DNA from: Sphingomonas changbaiensis NBRC 104936
Lineage (GTDB): Bacteria; Pseudomonadota; Alphaproteobacteria; Sphingomonadales; Sphingomonadaceae
Direction: 5' to 3'
Length of the DNA: 64,000 bases
Assembly (NCBI RefSeq): GCF_000974765.1
Contig: NZ_BBWU01000010.1
Span: 1 to 64,000, forward strand
Under the pieces are notes generated by a model, which was given only the letters and a program-made list of their open reading frames with translations, had not been told where the DNA came from and ran no database searches. A program made the translations under genes and the position numbers. The first letter of the stretch is position 1. Each line of letters starts with the position of its first letter. Shown here one piece after another: positions 27,250 to 36,609 of the stretch.

Positions 27250-27720
27250 TTACGTTGCCCGCCAATCCCCCGATTTGCCCCCGGTCTTGCTGACCAGCCG
27301 CACGTTTTCGATCACCATCGCTTTGTCGATCGCCTTGCCCATGTCGTAGAGCGTGAGCAGCGCGACCGAAACGGCGGTGAGCGCTTCCATCTCGACGCCG
27401 GTCTTGCCCTCGGTCGCGACGGTTGCCGTGGCGCTGATCGCGCCATCCTCGAACGCGAAATCGACCGCCACGCGCGTGATGGGCAGCGGATGGCAGAGCG
27501 GGATCAGGTCGCTGGTGCGCTTGGCGGCCATGATCCCGGCCACTCGCGCGACGCCAAGCGCATCGCCCTTGGCAAGCGCGCCGTCGCGGATCGCCTCCCG
27601 CGCCTCGGCGCTCATTCGGATGCGCCCTGTCGCGACCGCCTCTCGTGCGGTGACGGCCTTGCCCGAGACGTCGACCATGTGCGCCGCACCGTTCTCGTCC
27701 AGATGGGTGAGCTTAGGCAT
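27250..27720 (-). CDS. moaC: Cyclic pyranopterin monophosphate synthase
   Basis: Converts the MoaA product to cyclic pyranopterin monophosphate in molybdenum cofactor synthesis. The 156 residues include MVDVSGK, GNAKRT-like [17 protein letters not shown] and [22 protein letters not shown] with the catalytic lysine region. The start overlaps the end of trpC by eight bases, so moaC is carried at the tail of the trpG-trpD-trpC operon, an arrangement known from other alphaproteobacteria. Confidence 0.96.
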   Translation of the reverse strand: MPKLTHLDENGAAHMVDVSGKAVTAREAVATGRIRMSAEAREAIRDGALAKGDALGVARVAGIMAAKRTSDLIPLCHPLPITRVAVDFAFEDGAISATATVATEGKTGVEMEALTAVSVALLTLYDMGKAIDKAMVIENVRLVSKTGGKSGDWRAT

Positions 27721-28495
27721 CGCCCAGCAATTCCTGCGTCGCCGCCTCGACGTCCGCCTGTCGCATCAGTGCCTCGCCGATCAGGAAGCAGCGCACGCCA
27801 TGCTCAGCCATCGCGTCCAGGTCGGCGCGTGTGGTGAGACCGCTCTCCGCGACGAACGTGCAGCCGGCAGGCGCGTGCCCGACCAGTTCATAGGTGCGCG
27901 CGAAATCGACCGAGAAGTCACGCAAATCGCGATTATTGACGCCGATCAGGCGCGATTTGAGGCGAAGCGCGCGGTCGAGTTCGGCGGCATCATGCACTTC
28001 GACTAGCGCATCCATGCCCTGCTCGATCGCCGCGGCCTCGATCTCCGTCATCTGCTGGTCCGACAGCGCCGCGACGATGATCAGGATCGCGTCGGCCCCG
28101 ATCGCGCGCGCTTCGGCGACCTGCCACGGATCGACCATGAAATCCTTGCGCAGCACCGGCAACGAGCAGGCGGCGCGGGCGGCGACGAGATACGCGTCGG
28201 CGCCCTGGAAGTAGCGCTCGTCCGTCAGCACCGACAGGCAAGCAGCACCACCGGCCTCGTACGCGCGCGCATGCGCCGGCGGGTCGAAATCGGCGCGGAT
28301 CAGGCCCTTGGACGGGCTCGCCTTCTTGATCTCCGCGATAAGGCCGTATCCGGGCGCCGTGTCCAACGCGCGCCGGAAGCCGCGCGGAGGAGACTGTTCC
28401 GACGCGCGGCGCTGCAGGTCGGACAGGCTGGTCGTAGTCTTCCGCGCGGCCACGTCCTCGCGCTTATGAGCGCAGATTTCCTGGAGCTTGTTCAC
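27713..28495 (-). CDS. trpC: Indole-3-glycerol phosphate synthase
   Basis: Closes the indole ring in tryptophan synthesis. The TIM-barrel landmarks are [11 protein letters not shown] (catalytic lysine), [30 protein letters not shown] and [15 protein letters not shown] at 28495 gives 260 residues, the usual single-domain length, not fused to TrpF. A family A repeat fills most of the 82 bases separating it from trpD. Confidence 0.96.
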   Translation of the reverse strand: MNKLQEICAHKREDVAARKTTTSLSDLQRRASEQSPPRGFRRALDTAPGYGLIAEIKKASPSKGLIRADFDPPAHARAYEAGGAACLSVLTDERYFQGADAYLVAARAACSLPVLRKDFMVDPWQVAEARAIGADAILIIVAALSDQQMTEIEAAAIEQGMDALVEVHDAAELDRALRLKSRLIGVNNRDLRDFSVDFARTYELVGHAPAGCTFVAESGLTTRADLDAMAEHGVRCFLIGEALMRQADVEAATQELLGDA

Positions 28496-28508
28496 GACTG
28501 CCCCCTAG

Positions 28509-28566
28509 CCGTTCGCTTCGAGCGAAGTCGAGAAGCGCGTGTCTCGACTTCGCTCGACACGAACGG
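28509..28566. repeat. Palindromic element family A (trpD-trpC)
   Basis: Two facing units with the core TCGAGCGAAGTCGA and its complement, ends CCGTTCG and CGAACGG. It lies inside the trp operon between trpD and trpC, ending 12 bases before the trpD stop codon on the minus strand. Confidence 0.85.
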
Positions 28567-28577
28567 CTTCGAACAGA

Positions 28578-29576
28578 TCACCGGTACGCGATCCAGCAGT
28601 CGAGCAGGGTGTTCGCAAGTCCGTTGTCGAGCACTTCGCCGGCTTCTTCCACGCCTTCCGTCAGCGTGCTCACCCGGCCGGCGACCATCAGCGCCGCGGC
28701 GCTGTTGAGGAGCACGGCGTCGCGATACGCGCCGGGCTCGCCCTGAAGCAAGCGGCGGAGCGCGGCGGCGTTGAAGGCCGCGTCGCCGCCGCGCAGCTCG
28801 TCGAGCGGGTGGGCTGCCAGCCCGGCGTCGATCGGCTCGATGCGGAGCGTTCCCCGCCCGCAGTTCCCGACCCGCATGATCGTGCTTGGGCCTGCGATCG
28901 ACAGCTCATCGAGCGGTTCGTCGCCGGCGACCAGCATCGCCGCGTCTAGGCCCAGCAGCTCCAAGGCCTCGGCATAGACGGGCATGAAGTCCGGCCGTGC
29001 GATGCCGATCAGCTGCCGCGTTACCCGCGCGGGATTGCAGATCGGGCCGACCAGGTTGAACACGGTGCGGCGCCCGATCCGCTTGCGGATGCCGGCCAGC
29101 GCCGCGAGCGTCGGATGATGTTTCTGCGCGAAGAGGAAGGCGATGCCGATATCGGCCAGGCTCCGCTCGGCGCTGGCCGAAGCGACATCGAGATCCAGCC
29201 CCAGCGCCTCCAGCGTGTCTGCGCCGCCCGCCTTGCTCGACGCGGCACGATTGCCGTGCTTGGCGACCGGCACGCCGCAGGCCGCGACGACGATGGCGAC
29301 GGCCGTCGAGATATTCAGGCTGTCCTGCCCGTCCGCGCCGGTGCCGCAGACGTCGATCGCGTGCGCCGGCGCGTGAACCTCGATCATCCGCGCCCGCATC
29401 GCCCGCGCGCAGGCGGCGATCTCGATGCTGGTTTCGTCGCGGATCGACATGTCGGTCAGGAATCGCTGCACGTCCTCCGGATCGCAGCGCCAGTCGAGCA
29501 TGTCCCCGAACGCTGCCTCGGCGGTCGCCATGTCGAGCGGTTCGTTCGCCTCCGGGAGCAGACGGATCGTGGTCAC
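28578..29576 (-). CDS. trpD: Anthranilate phosphoribosyltransferase
   Basis: Joins anthranilate to PRPP in the second dedicated step of tryptophan synthesis. The glycine-rich PRPP loop [16 protein letters not shown] lies near residues 83-98 and [21 protein letters not shown] follows. The 332 residues match the family. Its ATG overlaps the trpG stop by four bases, so translation is coupled. Confidence 0.96.
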   Translation of the reverse strand: MTTIRLLPEANEPLDMATAEAAFGDMLDWRCDPEDVQRFLTDMSIRDETSIEIAACARAMRARMIEVHAPAHAIDVCGTGADGQDSLNISTAVAIVVAACGVPVAKHGNRAASSKAGGADTLEALGLDLDVASASAERSLADIGIAFLFAQKHHPTLAALAGIRKRIGRRTVFNLVGPICNPARVTRQLIGIARPDFMPVYAEALELLGLDAAMLVAGDEPLDELSIAGPSTIMRVGNCGRGTLRIEPIDAGLAAHPLDELRGGDAAFNAAALRRLLQGEPGAYRDAVLLNSAAALMVAGRVSTLTEGVEEAGEVLDNGLANTLLDCWIAYR

Positions 29577-30163
29577 GCGCGCTCCAGCACCCGCATGCCC
29601 GCTGCTGCCATGAAATTCGCCAGCATTGCGTGGCCGTGCTCGGTCGCGATGCTTTCGGGGTGGAACTGGACGCCGTGGATCGGAAGGGTCCGGTGCATGA
29701 AGCCCATCACGCTGCCGTCCGGCGCGCGGGCATTGATGCGGAGTGCGTCGGGCAGACCCTCTTCCGGCACGATCAGCGAATGATAGCGGGTCGCGGTGAT
29801 GGGCGAGGGCAGGCCTTCGAACAGCCCGGTCCCGTCATGCTCGACCGGCGAGGTCTTGCCGTGCATCAACCCGCCCCGCACGACCTGCCCGCCGAAATGC
29901 TGCCCGATCGCCTGATGCCCCAGACAGACGCCCAGCAGCGGCTTGCCCGCCTCCGCGCAGGCGGCAACCAGCTCCAGCGACACGCCGGCTTCGTTCGGCG
30001 TGCACGGCCCCGGCGAAATAAGGAATGCCTCCGCCCCCGACGACAGCGCCTGGCCCGCCGAGATCGCGTCGTTGCGCACGACCTCCACCTCGGCGCCCAG
30101 CTCCATCAGATAGTGGACGAGGTTCCAGGTGAAGCTGTCGTAATTGTCGATGACGAGGATCAT
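29573..30163 (-). CDS. trpG: Anthranilate synthase component II (glutamine amidotransferase)
   Basis: Supplies ammonia from glutamine to TrpE. Class I amidotransferase features are [29 protein letters not shown], the nucleophile cysteine in [13 protein letters not shown] and the histidine/glutamate pair in [16 protein letters not shown] at 30163 gives 196 residues; the long open frame upstream carries no homology. It heads trpG-trpD-trpC-moaC. Its partner trpE lies 890 bases further up, separated by a gene on the other strand. Confidence 0.96.
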   Translation of the reverse strand: MILVIDNYDSFTWNLVHYLMELGAEVEVVRNDAISAGQALSSGAEAFLISPGPCTPNEAGVSLELVAACAEAGKPLLGVCLGHQAIGQHFGGQVVRGGLMHGKTSPVEHDGTGLFEGLPSPITATRYHSLIVPEEGLPDALRINARAPDGSVMGFMHRTLPIHGVQFHPESIATEHGHAMLANFMAAAGMRVLERA

Positions 30164-30183
30164 CGGCCGCCCATAGCCGCTCC

Positions 30184-30210
30184 CGTCATTTTCGCGAAAG
30201 CGGAAATCCC
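30184..30210. repeat. Degenerate palindromic element family E
   Basis: CGTCATTTTCGCGAAAGCGGAAATCC resembles the complement of the element at 25200-25225 with a few changes. It lies in the promoter space between divergent trpG and the secreted protein at 30269. Confidence 0.5.
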
Positions 30211-30268
30211 GCTGCTTCTTCGTGAAGAGTCGTCGGGCATCTGCTAAGATGCAGGTGAGGGGGAACGC

Positions 30269-31051
30269 ATGATCCGCTGGCTTGCCGCACTGTTGGTGCT
30301 GATCGCCGCGCCTGCGGCCGCGCTCGATTCCGGCACGGCGTCCGGGCGCTACACCCGGGACGGCTTCTCGGTCGCGTTCGCCCATGCGGTCGCGCTTTCC
30401 TGCGACAATGCGGAAGGCCTGCTCGACGCGTCCGGCATTCGCGTGCTGCTGAGCGATGTGGAAGTTCCGGTGGACGCCATCCTTGGCCCGGTCGAGCCGC
30501 TTGCGCAAACAATGGCGCATGGAGGAAAATTAAGAGGCGTGATCCTCGAGTTCGATCCGGCCGATCGCACCGTCCTGCACGCGCAAGTGCTTGACGGCGG
30601 CGAAGCGGTGACCAGTCTCAATCTCGCCGATACCGAGGGCGTCTGGAAGGCGCTGACGATCGCGAACGGCCGCATTCGCGGCGCACTCGCCGGCGAAGAG
30701 CTGACCGCCGAGTTCGATGCGCCGATTGCGACCGATCCGGTCGTCGAGGAACTGAAGGGCACAGCAGCGACGGCGAGCCCGTTCGCGAAGCTGATCCAGA
30801 CCCAGGCAGCCGAGCTTCAGGCCGGCGATTTCGCTGCCATGAAAGCGATCCTGACCGATCGCCGCTGGGCCGTGATCGACAAGCTCCCGCCCGAAGCGCG
30901 CACCGCTGCTCGCGCTCAGGCCGCAGAGCTCCGTGCCAATGCCGCCGCGATCGACCGCATCTTGATCCGCCGCACCACCGCGACCGCGCTCCACGGCAAG
31001 GATATCATGGGCCTGTTCCGCCGCGAGGGCGGGACGTGGAAGCTCGACTGA
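30269..31051 (+). CDS. Secreted hypothetical protein between trpG and trpE
   Basis: A 260-residue protein with a signal peptide ([15 protein letters not shown]). No family is recognised. The mature part has a beta-rich first half ([20 protein letters not shown]) and an alanine-rich helical second half. An ATG with a good GAGGGGG site starts it, and TGCTAAGAT upstream (about 30241) could be an extended -10. It runs opposite to the trp genes and its stop codon lies one base from the trpE stop. Confidence 0.7.
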   Translation: MIRWLAALLVLIAAPAAALDSGTASGRYTRDGFSVAFAHAVALSCDNAEGLLDASGIRVLLSDVEVPVDAILGPVEPLAQTMAHGGKLRGVILEFDPADRTVLHAQVLDGGEAVTSLNLADTEGVWKALTIANGRIRGALAGEELTAEFDAPIATDPVVEELKGTAATASPFAKLIQTQAAELQAGDFAAMKAILTDRRWAVIDKLPPEARTAARAQAAELRANAAAIDRILIRRTTATALHGKDIMGLFRREGGTWKLD

Positions 31052-31052
31052 G

Positions 31053-32555
31053 CTACTGCCCAAACCCCGGTTCGCTCGCCCGCCGCACCGCCTCGCGCGC
31101 GGCAGCGAAGAGGGCGCCGGCCTTGGCCTCGCATTCGCGCTGTTCGTAGGCCGGGTCGCTATCGGCGACAATGCCGGCGCCGGCCTGGACGTGCATCGTG
31201 CCGTCCTTCACGACTGCGGTCCTGAGAACGATGCAGCTGTCCATCGATCCGTCGGGCGAGAAATAGCCGACGCCGCCGGCATAGGCGCCGCGTGTTTCCG
31301 GCTCCAGCTCCGCGATGATCTCGCAGGCGCGGACCTTGGGCGCGCCCGAAACGGTTCCGGCCGGGAAGCCGGCGAACAGCGCGTCCAGCGCGTCGCGGCC
31401 GTCGGGCAGGCGGCCGACCACGTTCGACACGATGTGCATCACATGGCTGTAGAACTCGACCGTGTAGCTGTCCGTCACGCGCACGCTGCCCGCTTCGGCG
31501 ACCCGGCCGACATCGTTGCGGCCCAAATCGAGCAGCATTAGATGCTCGGCGCGCTCCTTCGGGTCGGCCAGGAGGGAGTCGCGGTTCTCCGCATCCTCGG
31601 CGGCCGTCTTGCCGCGGGGGCGGGTGCCGGCGATCGGCCGGATCGTGACCTCGCCGTCGCGCGCGCGGACCAGGATCTCGGGGCTGGAGCCGATCAGCGC
31701 AAAGCCCGGCAGGTCGAGGAAATAGAGGAACGGCGACGGGTTTATCCGCCTGAGCGCGCGATACAGGTCGAACGGCGGCAGCGGGAAGGGCGCGGTGAAG
31801 CGCTGGGCCAGCACGACCTGAAAGATGTCGCCGGCGAGGATATAGTCCTGCGCGCGGGCGACCATCTGCCGGTATTTGCCAGGCTCCAGCACCGGCGTGT
31901 GCTCCGGCGAAGGCCGGAGCAGTCCGAGCTGGGCTCCGGCCTTCGCCGGAGCACGAGAGAGAGGGCTTGCGAGCCGCGCCGCAGCCGCGTCGATCCGCTC
32001 CCACGCATCCGCAACCCGCCGCTCCGGATCGTCAGCCCCGGGCCACAGTGGCGCGACCAGGAACAATTCGTCCGCCAGCCGGTCGAACACCAGGATCAGG
32101 GTCGGCCGCACGAACAGCATGTCCGGCAGGTCGAGCGGATTGGCGGGCGGGCGCGGGAGCCGCTCGATCAGGCCGATCGTCTCATAGCCGAAATAGCCGA
32201 CCAGGCATGCGAGCGCGCGCGGCAGCTCGGGCGGCACCTCGGCGCGGCAGCGCTCGACGAGGCCGCGGAGCGCGGCGACGGCGCCGCCTTCGACCGGTTC
32301 GCCGTTGATCTCTGCTGCATCGCCCTGGGCCCGGAAGATCAGGTCGGGCGCCAGTCCGATCAGGCTGTGACGCCCGCGGGTCTGGCCGCCTTCCACCGAT
32401 TCCAGCAGGAAGTCGCCGCGGCCGGGCTCGACCAGCGCCAGCCCGGCGGAAACCGGCGTATCGGTATCGGCGATCTGGCGCCGCCAGACGAACGCCGCGC
32501 GGCCGGCGGCAAGCGTCGCGACGGCTTCGGCATCGTCGCTGCGGTCGCGGATCAC
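31053..32555 (-). CDS. trpE: Anthranilate synthase component I
   Basis: Makes anthranilate from chorismate with ammonia from TrpG. The C-terminal chorismate-binding domain shows DIFQVVLAQRF, GSSPEILVR, PIAGTRPRGKT, LLDLGRNDVGRVA and GTVSGAPKVRACEII. The N-terminal domain should hold the tryptophan feedback site. Residues about 201-219 (near SRAPAKAGAQLGLL) are encoded by a family D palindromic repeat and sit in the linker between the domains. Its start overlaps the ppiD stop by four bases, leaving no room for an attenuator leader. Confidence 0.96.
   Translation of the reverse strand: MIRDRSDDAEAVATLAAGRAAFVWRRQIADTDTPVSAGLALVEPGRGDFLLESVEGGQTRGRHSLIGLAPDLIFRAQGDAAEINGEPVEGGAVAALRGLVERCRAEVPPELPRALACLVGYFGYETIGLIERLPRPPANPLDLPDMLFVRPTLILVFDRLADELFLVAPLWPGADDPERRVADAWERIDAAAARLASPLSRAPAKAGAQLGLLRPSPEHTPVLEPGKYRQMVARAQDYILAGDIFQVVLAQRFTAPFPLPPFDLYRALRRINPSPFLYFLDLPGFALIGSSPEILVRARDGEVTIRPIAGTRPRGKTAAEDAENRDSLLADPKERAEHLMLLDLGRNDVGRVAEAGSVRVTDSYTVEFYSHVMHIVSNVVGRLPDGRDALDALFAGFPAGTVSGAPKVRACEIIAELEPETRGAYAGGVGYFSPDGSMDSCIVLRTAVVKDGTMHVQAGAGIVADSDPAYEQRECEAKAGALFAAAREAVRRASEPGFGQ
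31899..31954. repeat. Palindromic element family D, in frame inside trpE
   Basis: A 56-base palindrome with ends GTGCTCCGGCGAAGGCC and GGCCTTCGCCGGAGCAC. It encodes about residues 201-219 of TrpE, just before the chorismate-binding domain, and leaves the frame open. Confidence 0.85.
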
Positions 32556-34492
32556 CGGGCGGGCGCGCCGCCGACCAGCTCCGCCTTCAATCGGGCGACG
32601 GCGGCCGGGTTCAGTTCGACGCCGACCGCCTTGCGCGCTGCGGCGGCGAGCTGCTGGCCATATTCCTGGCCCAGCACCGGCGAGAATTGCGCGCGTGTCG
32701 CTTCGATCAGCTGCGGTTGGCTGCGCGCATCGCCGGCCACGATCCCGTCGAGCGTAACGACATACCAGCCGCTCTTGTCCGGCGCGGGAACGGCGCGCGC
32801 CTTGCCGCGGGTCAGCGTGAACAGTGCCACCATCTGCGGCTGCGGCTGCGCACCCTGGCGGAGAAGCTCGCCGCGACGGCCACTCAGCGAGGTCGCGGGC
32901 GGCAACGGCAGCCCCGCGCTGCCGGTCGCTTGGGCAAACGGGGTGCCGGCATTGATCTTGGCCGCGATCGCATCCGCTGCCTGCTGTGAGGCGGCCAGCG
33001 CGCGTTCGGAGGTCAGGTCGGCGACGACCTTGTCGTGGATCTGGGCAAGCGGCTGCGGCGTGGGCGGCACGATCCGGTCGGCCTTGACCAGCGCGAACAC
33101 CTGGTTCGGGATGATCTGCTCGACCGTCGGATCGTCATTCGGGTCGGCGGCAAATCCCGCCTTCATCACGCCTGCGAGCTCCGGCGCGACGGGAGCAGTC
33201 GGCGCATCGGGGTTGCGGCCGTCGGGGAGCAGTGCCGGCGTGGTGACCGGCTGCAGCTTGTTCTTCGCGACGACCTCGTCGAAGGTCGATCCGTCGGCGA
33301 TCGCATCCTCGATCTTCGCGACGGCATCGGCCATCGCCTCGTCGGCCTTCTGCTTCTTCAGCTGCTCGGTCAGTTCGCCGCGGACCTGGTCGAGCGTCTT
33401 GCCCGGGACGCTTGTGATCTTGTCGACGCGCGCGACATGCCACCCCAGGCCCGACCGCGCCGGCGCGGCAACCTTGCCTTGGGGGGTAGAGAAGACAGTG
33501 GCGGCGATGGCCGGCGAACTCGCCTCCGCATAGGCGTCGCGGGTCTGGTCGTTCAGCGTGACGGACTCGAGCCCCAGCGCGCGCGCCGCATCGGCCATCG
33601 ACGTGCCGGACGAAACCTTTTCCGCCAGCGCGCGCGCGGCGGCTTCGTTCGGCAGGATGACCTGGGTGATCGTGCGCGTTTCCTTGGGCGCATAATCGGC
33701 CTTCTTGGCCTGATAAGCCTGCGCGATTTCCGCCTCGCTCGGCTGCGCGGCGGCTTCGAACGCGGGCCGGCTGAGCAGCGCATAGCGCACCACGCGCCGC
33801 TCTGGCGTCGTATAGCGTGCGATGTTCTTGCGATAATAGGCCTGGAGCTCGGCGTCGGTCGGCGGTGCGCCTTTCATCGCGGCGACGGGCACGAACTGGG
33901 CGCGGCCGCTGCGCTGTTCGAGAAGCATCGAGGCATAGGGCAACGTCAGCGTCGCGGGCGCAAGCGAGGCGCCGGTGACCGGCACCAGCAACTGCGACAG
34001 GTAGAGATCGCGGCCAAGATCGGCGCGCAGCTGCTTTTCGGACACCCGCTGGCGGGCAAGGAACGCCTCGAACGCGTTCTGGTCGAACTGGCCGTTCAAG
34101 CCACGAAAGGCCGGCGCGGCGACGATCTGCGCGTCCTCCATTTTTCGGCTGACGCCGAAGCCCTGCTGCTTGGCGAACTGCTCGAGCGCCGCCCCGTCCG
34201 CCATCTGCTGCAGCACCTGATCGACGCCGCCTTCCCGCACAAATTGCGGCATGGTGAGCTCGGGCCGGTCCTGCCGGGCATTGTCGAGCGCGCGCTGCAC
34301 GCGCTGCTGCAGCTCGACATAACCGATCTGCTCGCGCCCGACCTTCGCGACCATATCGCCGCCGACGCTGCCGTTGATGCCAAGGCCGCGAATGTCGGCA
34401 GCGGCAAAGCCGAGCGCGATCGCCGCGACGAACACGCCGAGGGCGGCGATGCCGATTTTCGAATTCGTCAGGCGGCGAAAGGCGTCGAGCAT
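32552..34492 (-). CDS. ppiD: Peptidyl-prolyl isomerase PpiD (SurA N-terminal and PPIC domains)
   Basis: A periplasmic folding helper anchored in the inner membrane. One membrane helix (residues about 14-32) is followed by a SurA-like N-terminal domain, a parvulin-like middle region (TRTITQVILPNEAAARALAEK ... GLGWHVARV) and a helical C-terminal part, 646 residues in all. The N terminus MLDAFRRLTNSK is typical. It overlaps trpE by four bases and diverges from tpiA; CTTGTC and TCTAAA upstream could be its promoter. Confidence 0.9.
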   Translation of the reverse strand: MLDAFRRLTNSKIGIAALGVFVAAIALGFAAADIRGLGINGSVGGDMVAKVGREQIGYVELQQRVQRALDNARQDRPELTMPQFVREGGVDQVLQQMADGAALEQFAKQQGFGVSRKMEDAQIVAAPAFRGLNGQFDQNAFEAFLARQRVSEKQLRADLGRDLYLSQLLVPVTGASLAPATLTLPYASMLLEQRSGRAQFVPVAAMKGAPPTDAELQAYYRKNIARYTTPERRVVRYALLSRPAFEAAAQPSEAEIAQAYQAKKADYAPKETRTITQVILPNEAAARALAEKVSSGTSMADAARALGLESVTLNDQTRDAYAEASSPAIAATVFSTPQGKVAAPARSGLGWHVARVDKITSVPGKTLDQVRGELTEQLKKQKADEAMADAVAKIEDAIADGSTFDEVVAKNKLQPVTTPALLPDGRNPDAPTAPVAPELAGVMKAGFAADPNDDPTVEQIIPNQVFALVKADRIVPPTPQPLAQIHDKVVADLTSERALAASQQAADAIAAKINAGTPFAQATGSAGLPLPPATSLSGRRGELLRQGAQPQPQMVALFTLTRGKARAVPAPDKSGWYVVTLDGIVAGDARSQPQLIEATRAQFSPVLGQEYGQQLAAAARKAVGVELNPAAVARLKAELVGGAPAR

Positions 34493-34609
34493 TGCAGGTC
34501 CAGATCAATCAGGGAAAGCGGTGCTTTAGAAGCGCCTTGCGGAGCCGACAAGCTTGCGCGTGCGCCGAAGCTTCCTCTAACCGGCGCGGATTGGGCGAGA
34601 GGGAGTGAC

Positions 34610-35353
34610 ATGACGCGACGCAAGCTGGTGGCCGGCAATTGGAAGATGCACGGAAGCCTGGCGCAATTGGCCGAGCTGGACGCGATCGCCGCGGCGGCGC
34701 GGGCGAACCCGGCGGTGGATGTCGCGATCTGTCCGCCGTTCACGCTGATCGGCGCCGCCGCCGCGCGTGGCGATCTCGCGATCGGCGCGCAGGACTGCCA
34801 TCAGAATCTGAAAGGCGCGCACACCGGCTGCGTCTCTGCGGAGATGCTAAAGGAATCGGGCGCGCGCCTTGTGATCGTGGGGCACAGCGAACGACGCACC
34901 GATCAGCGCGAGACCAATGAGGAAGTCTGCGCGAAGGCGCGCGCCGTGATCGCCGTCGGCCTGATCGCGATCGTCTGCGTCGGCGAGACGGAGGCCGAAC
35001 GCGATGCCGGCCAGGCGGTCGCGGTCGTCGAAGCCCAGCTTCAAGGCTCGATCCCGGCAGGCGCCAGGGCCGCGGAGCTGGTGGTCGCCTATGAACCGGT
35101 CTGGGCGATCGGCACCGGCCGCACGCCGACCGCCGCAGATGTTGCCGCAATGCACGCTGCGATCCGCGCCAAGCTCGGCGGCCTGCTCGGGGCGGAGGCA
35201 GACGGCGTTCGCATTCTTTATGGCGGCTCCGTCAAACCGTCGAACGCGGCCGAGCTGATGGCGGTCGCCAATGTCGACGGCGCGCTGGTCGGCGGCGCCA
35301 GCCTGACGGCGGCCGATTTCGTGCCGATCATCGAAGCGGCGGCGTCGGTCTAG
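34610..35353 (+). CDS. tpiA: Triosephosphate isomerase
   Basis: Interconverts dihydroxyacetone phosphate and glyceraldehyde 3-phosphate. The catalytic lysine is in NWKMHG, the histidine in GHSERR, the glutamate in AYEPVWAIGTG, and the phosphate loop YGGSVKPSN lies near the end. ATG at 34610 after GGGAG gives 247 residues. A long open frame runs upstream antisense to ppiD but has no coding signal. Confidence 0.98.
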   Translation: MTRRKLVAGNWKMHGSLAQLAELDAIAAAARANPAVDVAICPPFTLIGAAAARGDLAIGAQDCHQNLKGAHTGCVSAEMLKESGARLVIVGHSERRTDQRETNEEVCAKARAVIAVGLIAIVCVGETEAERDAGQAVAVVEAQLQGSIPAGARAAELVVAYEPVWAIGTGRTPTAADVAAMHAAIRAKLGGLLGAEADGVRILYGGSVKPSNAAELMAVANVDGALVGGASLTAADFVPIIEAAASV

Positions 35354-35359
35354 ACCAGT

Positions 35360-36121
35360 TTACTGTCCGGTCGGAGCCGCCTCGGCCGGTGCCTCGGCGC
35401 TGCCCGAATTGACGCCTTCGATGCGGTTGACCATGCCGCCCAGATAATTGCCGAACGTCGCGCCCCGCTGGAAGGCGACGGGAACGATCCGGTCGGCCGG
35501 CAGGGCGGCGGGCAGAGGCGCGTCGTTTTGGCTCCGTGGCCGGAACGATACGCGCGACGGGGCGACCGGACGCGATTTGGCGAACGGTCCCGCGAGCGCC
35601 GCGCCGAATACGCTGCCGAACGTGGCCGGCTTCGGTTCCTCTCCCTTCGGCCAATCGGGTTCCGCCGAAATGATGCCGAGATCGGTGACGGTGCCGGCCT
35701 TTGCCTCGAAGGTATAGGAGCCGAGCGAAAAGGATGTGTTGGCCCAGCCCATCACCACATAGGTGTCGGGCTCCACCTCGTGCAGATACAGCAGCGACGT
35801 TTCTGTCTTTGCCACCGGGCGATTCTGGAACGGTTCGATCGCACCCCGCTTGTCCGCCACAGGGTTCGCGGCCGCTTTGCCCAGCCCGCGAATGTCGCCC
35901 AGGGCCGGATCGTAGCGGCCGAGCGACAATCCACCCATCTGCGGCAGATATTTCGCGGAAAACGGCACGCCGGCCATCGGGTTCGGCACGCGCTTGTATT
36001 CGACAAGGACATAGGCCTTTGCGGGGTTGAGCGCGGCGGGAACCGTCTTGAGAGCGACGGCGTGGGCCGCGCACGGAGCGGTCAGCAGCGCAACGGCGAT
36101 CAGGCGTGATGGACTGTTCAT
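35360..36121 (-). CDS. Secreted hypothetical protein
   Basis: A 253-residue protein with a signal peptide (VALLTAPCAAHAVA). No known family is recognised. The first two thirds contain repeated short beta-strand segments (AYVLVEYKRVPNP, TYVVMGWANTSFSLGSYTFEAK) and the last 40 residues are Ala/Glu/Pro-rich. It overlaps the preceding gene by four bases (ATGA), which places it in an operon with the small secreted protein and probably the HEMTH protein. Convergent with tpiA, six bases apart. Confidence 0.7.
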   Translation of the reverse strand: MNSPSRLIAVALLTAPCAAHAVALKTVPAALNPAKAYVLVEYKRVPNPMAGVPFSAKYLPQMGGLSLGRYDPALGDIRGLGKAAANPVADKRGAIEPFQNRPVAKTETSLLYLHEVEPDTYVVMGWANTSFSLGSYTFEAKAGTVTDLGIISAEPDWPKGEEPKPATFGSVFGAALAGPFAKSRPVAPSRVSFRPRSQNDAPLPAALPADRIVPVAFQRGATFGNYLGGMVNRIEGVNSGSAEAPAEAAPTGQ

Positions 36122-36540
36122 CGTGGAAGCACGTCTCCCAGAGGGTCAGGCCGGGTGGCCAGGTCGAACAAACGAGCCAGCTTTTGGTCGTCGCTCAAAT
36201 CTTTGAGTGCGCGCAGCGTCGTCTTGGGCGCGGTGACGCGGCGATAGCCCTTGTCCGCCATGCAGGTGCGCATGACGCTGCCGATCATCGCCCGCCGTTC
36301 CCGCGACGCCATCATTCCGGCGAAGAAGCCGCCGGCTGCGGCGGCATAGGGATTGGCGGAATAGGGTGCCTGCGGCCGCACCGAGACCCCGCCGGCCAGC
36401 TCGACGCATCTGCCCAGATCGGCCGCGAAGGATTCTCGGTCAACGGCCGGTTTATGGAAGTAAAAGGCCGGCTCGGCCGATGCCGCCGCGACGGGCAGTA
36501 CGGCAGCCAAGACACCCGCAATTGTCTTCAGAAACCGCAA
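36118..36540 (-). CDS. Secreted small hypothetical protein
   Basis: About 140 residues if started at the TTG at 36540, which follows a GGGGGG site and gives a clean signal peptide ([20 protein letters not shown]). An ATG at 36594 would add 18 charged residues ahead of it. The mature part has cysteines in GRCVELAGG and RTCMADKGY and an alanine/glycine-rich hydrophobic patch. No family recognised. Overlaps the next gene by four bases. Confidence 0.65.
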   Translation of the reverse strand: MRFLKTIAGVLAAVLPVAAASAEPAFYFHKPAVDRESFAADLGRCVELAGGVSVRPQAPYSANPYAAAAGGFFAGMMASRERRAMIGSVMRTCMADKGYRRVTAPKTTLRALKDLSDDQKLARLFDLATRPDPLGDVLPR

Positions 36541-36609
36541 TGACTTAGCCCCCCGTTCAAACGCGAGGATGATCGCATCATCGTCGGTTTGCAAGACGCG
36601 AGGGCGGCT

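Noticed and set aside
32540-32620. trp attenuator leader before trpE
   Set aside because: trpE overlaps ppiD by four bases, so there is no leader region.
33035-34609. A long upstream extension of the tpiA frame
   Set aside because: It is antisense to ppiD; TPI homology begins only at the ATG at 34610.
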